NCBI GenBank assembly: GCA_947683425.1
Contig: CANTUQ010000031.1
Coordinates: 7,823,001-7,887,000 of the forward strand
Origin: Excoecaria cochinchinensis
Taxonomy: Eukaryota > Streptophyta > Magnoliopsida > Malpighiales > Euphorbiaceae
DNA length: 64,000 nucleotides
Reading direction: 5' to 3'
A program made the translations under genes and the position numbers. Shown in pieces: positions 57,421 to 64,000 of the stretch. The notes under the pieces were generated by a model. It had not been told where the DNA came from. It searched no databases and worked only from the letters and a program-made list of their open reading frames with translations. How positions within the stretch are numbered: the first letter of the stretch is position 1; each line of letters starts with the position of its first letter.

Positions 57421-60400
57421 TGTAGTGCCCTATACCCGTATGTGATACGAATACCGAGTGCCACCGCACTGAACTAACATACACTCTAATACTTTATTAT
57501 TTGATTAAATAATTGTTTATTTTAATCTGGTTAACCTAATTAAACTATTTAGATTATTAAATAGACAATTAATTAAAATTGGTAAATTTTTTTTAATAGT
57601 ACCGTATACGTGAATAGTATCGTATGTATAAATAGTGCCGTATACGTGAATAGTGCCGTATGTATAATATTGTGTGAATAGTGCCATATGGCAAGAACAA
57701 TTTACTTAAGTCTATTAATACTTATTAATTAATCATCAAACTTAAAATTTACAATTTCTAAATCATTATCAATTATGTCGATTGACCTATAACTGTCTAA
57801 GTTACTATTCATTTGGCCAGTTTTCTTTTAAGGTGGAAATCTACATTTTACTTTCCCAATCGTATTAACTTAATTTCTACCAATTATTAGGCATACTAAA
57901 CACACATACTAGTGACAGATATAATAGTCTATTACAGACCAAAACCCAAAAGCAGTATTATAAGACATATACATGCCAAAATCTTAACATACTTAATATT
58001 CTAAATAGTTTCTTCCATACCACTTCCAAAGTGTGAGATATGCACTGCTCCAAAACTCTTACGGAGTACCTACACGCAGTCAAATAAAACTGCGTGCTGA
58101 GCATTAAATATGTCCAGTGGTGATTGCAATTCCATAAATTTTCACTTAAATTAATTTTCAATGCATGAATGATATTCAATAAATAATATCATTTAAATAT
58201 TCATAAATAAACATATTTAACTTAATTCTCAACTTAGGCATGCAATATTACATGTAATTATTTTTAAATTACATAATTGGGGCAATTACACAATTAATTC
58301 ACATAAATAATCTTATTACCATTTTACCCTTAACTTATGGTAATAATTCATTTATACCCTTAAACTTTTTCAAAATGATAAAAAATGCCATTAGTTCAAT
58401 TATACTTCACCAAAATAACATTTATTCCATTAGTTCATTTTAATTTCATTAATATTACCATTATGCCACTAGTTCAATTATTTTTACTAAAATTACAATT
58501 TTGCCACTATTTTAATTAATTTCACTAACATTACAATTTTATCATTAATTTATATACCAAATTACAGTTTTACCCTCCAATTATTATTTTCATGCCAAAT
58601 TACATTTTAGGCCATATAAAGTGGCCAATTTTCATATCTAACCATTTATTTACATTTTTACCCTTATTAATCATCCTTAACACACATATGCACAAAATTA
58701 TAATTTTGCCCTCAAACCTTTTATATAATAATATTTATGTCTTTTTTCCACATAAATATTATTTTAATCACATTTTAACCATTTTTAACTTATTTTTACA
58801 ATTATGCCCCTGTAATGCACTAACAGACTCTATATATAGGATAAACGGGACGTGAACTCCAGAATTTCACAGAAATATCAACTGAGTCCTGTCGGACCAC
58901 TACTGTCTTTTAATACAGAACAGTACAATTCAGATATTCAGATACAGAGAGGTAGGACCATCATTGGCCTATTAAAAAGTGAGACGTCATACTCACACCC
59001 GCGGTCTTATGTCCCTATGGCATGCCAATATATCCTGAACTAGCCTTGACTACCAGATCACAACATAGGGCAATATTATTTTATTTTTCACATTATTAAT
59101 ATAATATACTTATTTTTCATGGTATATCATCATAACATTTTATTCTTTTTCATACCATTTCATCATTTCACATGTGATTATCATCATTAAATCAACACAT
59201 GTCATGTAAACTTATTATTTCATCATGGAACACATGCATACATACACACATGCATACGGCCCGCATACCAGTTTATTTACATTAATTCTTTTTATCAATT
59301 TTATCATTTATTTAGGCCAATTTCATGTTGTATAACATGACCATACCATCAATTTCCATGAAAACACATAAAAATCATGACTTTACACATGACATACATT
59401 CGGCCATACTTACATCACATGCCTTATAATATTCTCACATGCTCTAAGACATACCATACATTAATTCACATGCCAAATACTATAGATCCATCATAAATAT
59501 ACATAAAACATCATGAAAACAAATGAAAATCACATTAATGACATTCGGCCAAAGAAGGAACTTTTTACACAAAATTTATTTCTTTAATTTAATCATCCAT
59601 ACCATTATTTTTAACATTGCTAAGCATGAATATCATGTTAATTTTAATTAAACATGCATAAATCGCATAGTTTCTTCACAAATATAACATAAATCCATGC
59701 TTTTACAATTGAAATAATTAGAATTTGCAATCACAAACCTTAGATCCTTGAAATATACTCCTCAGTTTTCCTTTTCCTTACCCTTAGCTTGATTGGAGGT
59801 TCCCTCACCTATTGGGCATAATTATGTCCAAACACAAAAATTAAGATTTAATCAAAACCAAATTTCCTTTCATCAAATAAATTTGATAAACATCTAATTC
59901 ACATCCTAATCTATAAAGCTAATTTTAAAACTCTAAAATCTCTTACATCAGTTTTACACCCAAACTTCAAGTCTAGATTTCTCCCACTTATACTTCTCCA
60001 AATGAAATTCTAAGACCACCAATGGATTCTAAATGAGCTGAATTATGTTAGAGAGGTTTGAATTTGAGGTGAGATGAAGGAAAAATGAAAGAAAAATGAG
60101 AGAGAAGTGGGAGTGAGCAATTCGGCTAAGGGAGAGGAAGAAGAAGGCTGAAGTGAAATGGAATCCAAGGGGATTTCCATAATTTTAGGTGCTTTTCTAT
60201 GGGTCCAATTGGACCCAACCAGGTCCAGCTAAAGTGGTTGAGCCGATTTGGTTCGATTTCTAATTTTCGGGTCATTTTCCACTATTTTTGTGAAAATTAA
60301 TACTCCTGATTTCATTTTTACTCCCAACTAATTCCATCATTCTTACATTATTAAAATTAGTCTCCTTACAAAATTTCAGCTCAATCGAAATTCGTTTGGG

Positions 60401-61038
60401 GTCCGGTTCACTTAAACCGATCCAATTCGGTTCAGTTCGGTTTTGTCGTAAAATACAATTCTAATGCTGTCAAAAATTTTAAAAATTATTCTAAGCCTTT
60501 TATCCTCTTACAGTAGACCATTTTATCCACTCTAACTATTTATAAAAATTCGGTCAAAGTTTAGTCAAACCTTAGTTTAATTGAACCGAAACAGAGAAAC
60601 TTTAGACTAACTTTCGGAAGCCTATTTGACCTCATTTTTACACCAGATTACACCATTATACTACATTTTTTATCCTCTTTCTGATGGTGAAATAAAATAT
60701 TTTTGGGTACTATTCATCCTGGAGTCAATATTTTGTGCGCCCCACAGTTACTATTCACGGACCCACAGTTACTATTCACGGACCAGTCAAAGATGCTATC
60801 ACTATTCAATGGGACCCAGGTAATGATAATGTTATACTTTAGGGGACATAGTTACTATTCATCATCATGACATGATGTCATCGCTGATGTCATCATGGTC
60901 CCATATTTACTATTGACGAGCTCTATCCAATGGTCCAATAAAATATTTTTCGATTTCAAAAAATACTATTTACCCTGAAAATACTATTCATTCTAGAAAA
61001 ATACTATTTACGACTAACCCGGTATTGGGGCTATTACA
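57421..61038 (-). repeat. B3 5' LTR
   Basis: TGTAGTGCCCTA..GGGCTATTACA, 3.62 kb. It matches the 3' LTR throughout except for base changes and lack of the minisatellite. The hairpin pair is at 58073-58117. The TATA box is altered (ATAGAAAAG near 60195). The rightmost 558 bases are part of a later tandem duplication. Confidence 0.93.
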
Positions 61039-61938
61039 TCTCATATATGCGTTGCACTAAAAATGACGCATTTTAAATTAAATGTTATACAATCAATTAA
61101 TTTTGTAGTTGAAATTATCAATTAACTAATATAAAGTATTTATTTAAACAAATGTAAATTAAATAAAAAGATACTAATTAATGCAAAAAATTAAAATATC
61201 TTGATCCATAAAAATTATTCTAAGTCTTTTATCCTCTTACAGTAGACCATTTTATCCACTCTAACTATTTATAAAAATTCGGTCAAAGTTTAGTCAAACC
61301 TTAGTTTAATTGAACCGAAACAGAGAAACTTTAGACTAACTTTCGGAAGCCTATTTGACCTCATTTTTACACCAGATTACACCATTATACTACATTTTTT
61401 ATCCTCTTTCTGATGGTGAAATAAAATATTTTTGGGTACTATTTATCCTGGAGTCAATATTTTGTGCGCCCCATAGTTACTATTCACGGACCCACAATTA
61501 CTATTCACGGACCAGTCAAAGATGCTATCACTATTCAATGGGACCCAGGTAATGATAATGTTATACTTTAGGGGACATAGTTACTATTCATCATCATGAC
61601 ATGATGTCATCGCTGATGTCATCATGGTCCCACATTTACTATTGACGAGCTCTATCCAATGGTCCAATAAAATATTTTTCGATTTCAAAAAATACTATTT
61701 ACCCTGAAAATACTATTCATTCTAGAAAAATACTATTTATGACTAACCCGGTATTGGGGCTATTACATCTCATATATGCGTTGCACTAAAAATGACACAT
61801 TTTAAATTAAATGTTATACAATCAATTAATTTTGTAGTGGAAATTATCAATTAACTAATATAAAGTATTTATTTAAACAAATGTAAATTAAATAATAAGA
61901 TACTAATTAATGCAAAAAATTAAAATATCTTGATCCAT
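60481..61938. repeat. 729-bp tandem duplication over the B3/CACTA border
   Basis: Copy 1 is 60481-61209 and copy 2 is 61210-61938. Each holds the last 558 bases of the LTR, the TCTCA duplication and about 170 bases of CACTA. Only a handful of differences are visible (for example AAGCCTT/AAGTCTT, CCCCACAG/CCCCATAG, GACGCAT/GACACAT). The join has AAAAATTATT against CCATAAAAATTATT. Confidence 0.95.
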
Positions 61939-62470
61939 AATTCAGAAATAAACTTTATCAGAAAATAATTAAAACCATTAAAGATTCGCTACGTAATTGT
62001 CGTCACAAATAAATTTAATTTTTGTCATAAAATAATTCATATCGTCACTAAATCTAATACTTTAAATGATGATAAATGATTTTATCATTAAATTAATGTA
62101 TATTAATCTTGAATATAAATCTTCATAATATTGACAAAATAGTGACATAAATATGAACAAAAATAATTGTCACAAAGAGATAATTTTAGTGACAACTTTT
62201 TATTGTCATGAAATAACACTTTTTTTATGACAATATTAATATCGTACTTGTGAATATTATATCGTCATTTATTAACTAACAAGTCGATAAATTATAACAA
62301 ATATATTTGTTATATATGTGTTGCACTAAAAATGACACATTTTAAATTAAATGTTATACATTCAATTAACTTTGTAAAGGAAATGATCAATCAACCAATA
62401 TAAAGTATTTATTTAAACAAATGGTCAATACTTAATGTAAAAAATTTAAAATATCCTAATCCATAATTTA

Positions 62471-63460
62471 GAAATAAACTTTGTTGAAGCTTCAAAATGT
62501 GCATCCTGTTCCTACCAAAAAAAAAATTCATATATTAGATAATAAAAAAAAACTAATTTTATGTGAACGAATAAAATAGTTATTTTATACTACGCAAATG
62601 ACAGCATTGAAACAAATAAATGGTGCCTTATGAATGGCAAAACCAATGTCTCAAACTATGTCTAGCATTTCAAGCTTATGAAGAAAAAAGTATTTGTGTA
62701 CTAAAACACTCACCAATATGCAAACCATTAGAACAAGAACAATATGCACACTTTTTAATTTGAACCTACTCAAATCCGTGACACCTTCTTACAACCATCT
62801 CAAACATAATATATTACTTGCAAGTAAATGAAAATTCCAGCCTATTATTCAATTTGAAGTCATGTAATATATTTTTGAGCATTTAATTATGCATTTATAA
62901 AATTAACTTTATCAAACCCCAATTATTCCATAAACACCAGTATAGTCATAATGCACAAAAATTTATGGAAAACATAGATTTAACAGAGCATTTACTATTT
63001 TGGAGTCATTTTTCTTTCAGTTACCAGTCATTGTAGTTAACTGGTCACTGGCCACCAGAGCCTCATCGGAGCTTTATCGGGGAGACACCGCCACTACCGG
63101 AATGAAGCTCGAGATGTCAGGAACCTCCCGCTGGTGGTTACTCGCCAGAGTGACTTACCATTTGGTCGGAGGCACCATCGAAAGATTTGGGTACACCCAA
63201 TGCCGATCTCCAATTTGCCGATGAGTGAGAATGATCCATCTATATAGAAAGGAATGCAAGGTTGCCAGGAGTCCAGTGGTGGTGTCTGTGTTGCCACCTG
63301 TCCCCGGAGTTGGCCAAAAAATGAAGAAAACATATATGATCTTGTAAAGAGAGAAAATACAAAAACAGAGGCTGTGATGGCGGAGGAGACGGCAGCTGAG
63401 TGGAAAGAAGGCCGCGCCGTGACTGTCCGCTGCAATAGATACGTCGAGCGTCATTGGCGC
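62471..63460. other. CACTA interior
   Basis: It begins like the small CACTA (TTGAAGCTTCAAAATGTGCA, TCCTGTTCCTACC). 63000-63460 is GC-richer with open frames up to 113 codons on both strands, and CCAGGAGTCCAGTGGTGG matches 37495-37512. The frames lack recognisable transposase or host domains. Probably a leader or remnant exon. Confidence 0.45.
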
Positions 63461-63795
63461 CGATGAGAACTATATCTCCTACCCCTTCATCGTGCTCTCC
63501 CTCTCTTGGCTTCCTTCCCCATTTCTATTCATCTTTTTTTTTTTATTTCTTTTATTTCATGTTTCTTCCTTCTGACCTCTCCTTTCCTTCTTTTCTTTAT
63601 TTTAATTTATCTTATATTATTATGTACTTATTTATTTATTTAACTTAAACTCTCATTAACAATTCAATAATAACATTTTCATTTTAATCACTAGACTATT
63701 TATTTTTATTCAATTAAATTCCTTTTTCTTATATTTCACCTTGTAATATGCCATACATGACATATTACTACTATGATATATTTTGGGCCATTACA
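63461..63795 (-). repeat. Possible family A-like LTR end fragment
   Basis: The pyrimidine-rich start and the ending TTTTGGGCCATTACA resemble the last 350 bases of A5 (CTTTGGGTCATTACA). After it CACTA subterminal sequence resumes. The left boundary and target duplication are not evident. Confidence 0.35.
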
Positions 63796-64000
63796 TACTT
63801 CGTCACATTATATTCACTTTTTTGTGACATATTTGTTTGTCATAAATTCAATTATTTTTTATGGCATAATTTATTTGTCATATATTAACATTACAACCGA
63901 TTGTGGCAGAAAATTATTATTGTCATAAATTGATTGTATTGGTGACGAAATTGTATTTCATCATAATATATTCATTTTTTTGACATATTTATTTGTCATC
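63796..64000. other. Opposite subterminal region of the large CACTA
   Basis: CTTCGTCACATTATATTCAC, TTTTTTGTGACATATTTGTTT and GGTGACGAAATTG resemble the right end of the small CACTA (about 38100-38590). The terminus itself lies beyond 64000. Confidence 0.65.

Larger units (their letters stand above)
48808..61038 (-). mobile_element. B3, complete Tekay-type chromovirus (Ty3/gypsy)
   Basis: Two LTRs (48808-52663 and 57421-61038), TCTCA duplication (48803-48807 and 61039-61043), PPT, PBS and the order gag, protease, RT, RNase H, integrase, chromodomain on the minus strand. The domains are all present but broken by several stops and frameshifts and by loss of key residues. Insertion was into the large CACTA, whose sequence continues on both sides. 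Confidence 0.95.
42420..62470. repeat. 536-bp subterminal unit, about six tandem copies, interrupted
   Basis: The landmark GACAATATTAATATCGT or a close variant recurs at about 42671, 43206, 46203, 46737, 48724 and 62229. Subtracting the insertions leaves spacings of roughly 534-553 bases. The small CACTA has a single copy (34736). The unit holds several GTCAC/GTGAC sites, so expansion multiplied them. Confidence 0.82.
42053..64000. mobile_element. Large CACTA element with nested insertions, right end outside window
   Basis: The terminus CATTATAAGAAATTACACC is a decayed form of CACTACAAGAAATTT, and the next 400 bases run parallel to the small CACTA (ATTGTCATGAAAAGTTCC, TTTTCGTCGCTGAAA, GGTGATGAATTTTCATCGTC). 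Subterminal GTCAC/GTGAC motifs fill it, and the opposite subterminal region begins at about 63796. Without A5, hAT, B3 and the 729-bp duplicate, about 5.1 kb lies in the window. No transposase frame was found. Confidence 0.82.

Noticed and set aside
63000..63466. Host gene at the right end
   Set aside because: Open frames overlap on both strands, lack recognisable domains, and the stretch matches the interior of the smaller CACTA.
1..64000. tRNA or rRNA genes
   Set aside because: Only tRNA-complementary primer sites were found. No cloverleaf or rRNA-like stretch was recognised by eye.

Overview
This window reads as eudicot plant nuclear DNA from a repeat-dense, probably heterochromatic region. 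The sequence is strongly AT-rich and holds nested LTR retrotransposons with plant-type primer binding sites (tRNA-iMet and tRNA-Asp), CACTA-type and hAT-type DNA transposons, minisatellites and microsatellites. I found no convincing host gene, rRNA or tRNA gene. All recognisable protein-coding sequence is transposon-derived and broken by stops or insertions. Species cannot be named from this sequence.

For reference I group the LTRs by similarity seen in the window. Family A has TGTAACACC... ends and looks Tekay-like: A1 1-3881 (+), A2 element 3882-9582 (-), A3 solo LTR 10831-13190 (-), A4 21328-~22580 (-), A5 solo LTR 43635-46086 (-). Family B is a proven Tekay chromovirus: B1 20135-21327 (+), B2 solo LTR 26236-31012 (+), B3 full element 48808-61038 (-). 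Family C starts TGATAAG: C1 3' LTR 25813-32079, C2 solo LTR 33617-39528. Family D is Athila/Tat-like: D1 9583-16431 (-), D2 3' half ~22581-25635 (+).

Layout, left to right. 1-9582: A1 abuts, and was probably inserted into, the 3' LTR of A2, an internally deleted element with PPT and PBS but no coding region. 9583-16431: the 5' half of Athila-like D1 (5' LTR, tRNA-Asp PBS, gag, protease, partial RT), with solo LTR A3 inserted at the protease active site. 16432-20134: a 27-bp minisatellite, then an LTR of a different type. 20135-25635: truncated B1, A4 and D2. 25636-32079: the end of element C with its 3' LTR C1, which is split by solo LTR B2. 32080-42052: remains of Ty1/copia elements on the minus strand; the gag is split by solo LTR C2, itself split by a 4.5-kb CACTA element. 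42053-64000: a second, larger CACTA element running off the window, with an expanded 536-bp internal repeat and four later events inside it (solo LTR A5, a 1.44-kb hAT element, complete chromovirus B3, and a 729-bp tandem duplication at the B3 border).

Target-site duplications are readable for A3 (GATAC), A5 (AATGT), B3 (TCTCA), C2 (AAAGT), the small CACTA (ATA) and the hAT (GTAATTGT). B2 has an imperfect pair (GTTTC/GATTC). These give a relative order of insertion.

Two signals are not explained by ordinary LTR annotation. First, several otherwise unrelated LTR families (A, C, D), and even the D1 internal region, carry GC-rich arrays of short palindromes such as GCTCACG..CGTGAGC or GTCGCG..CGCGAC. 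Their letters change from copy to copy while the architecture stays. Second, family A and B LTRs share a tandem pair of hairpins a few hundred bases before the LTR 3' end, with base changes that keep the stems paired. Both are reported as candidates.
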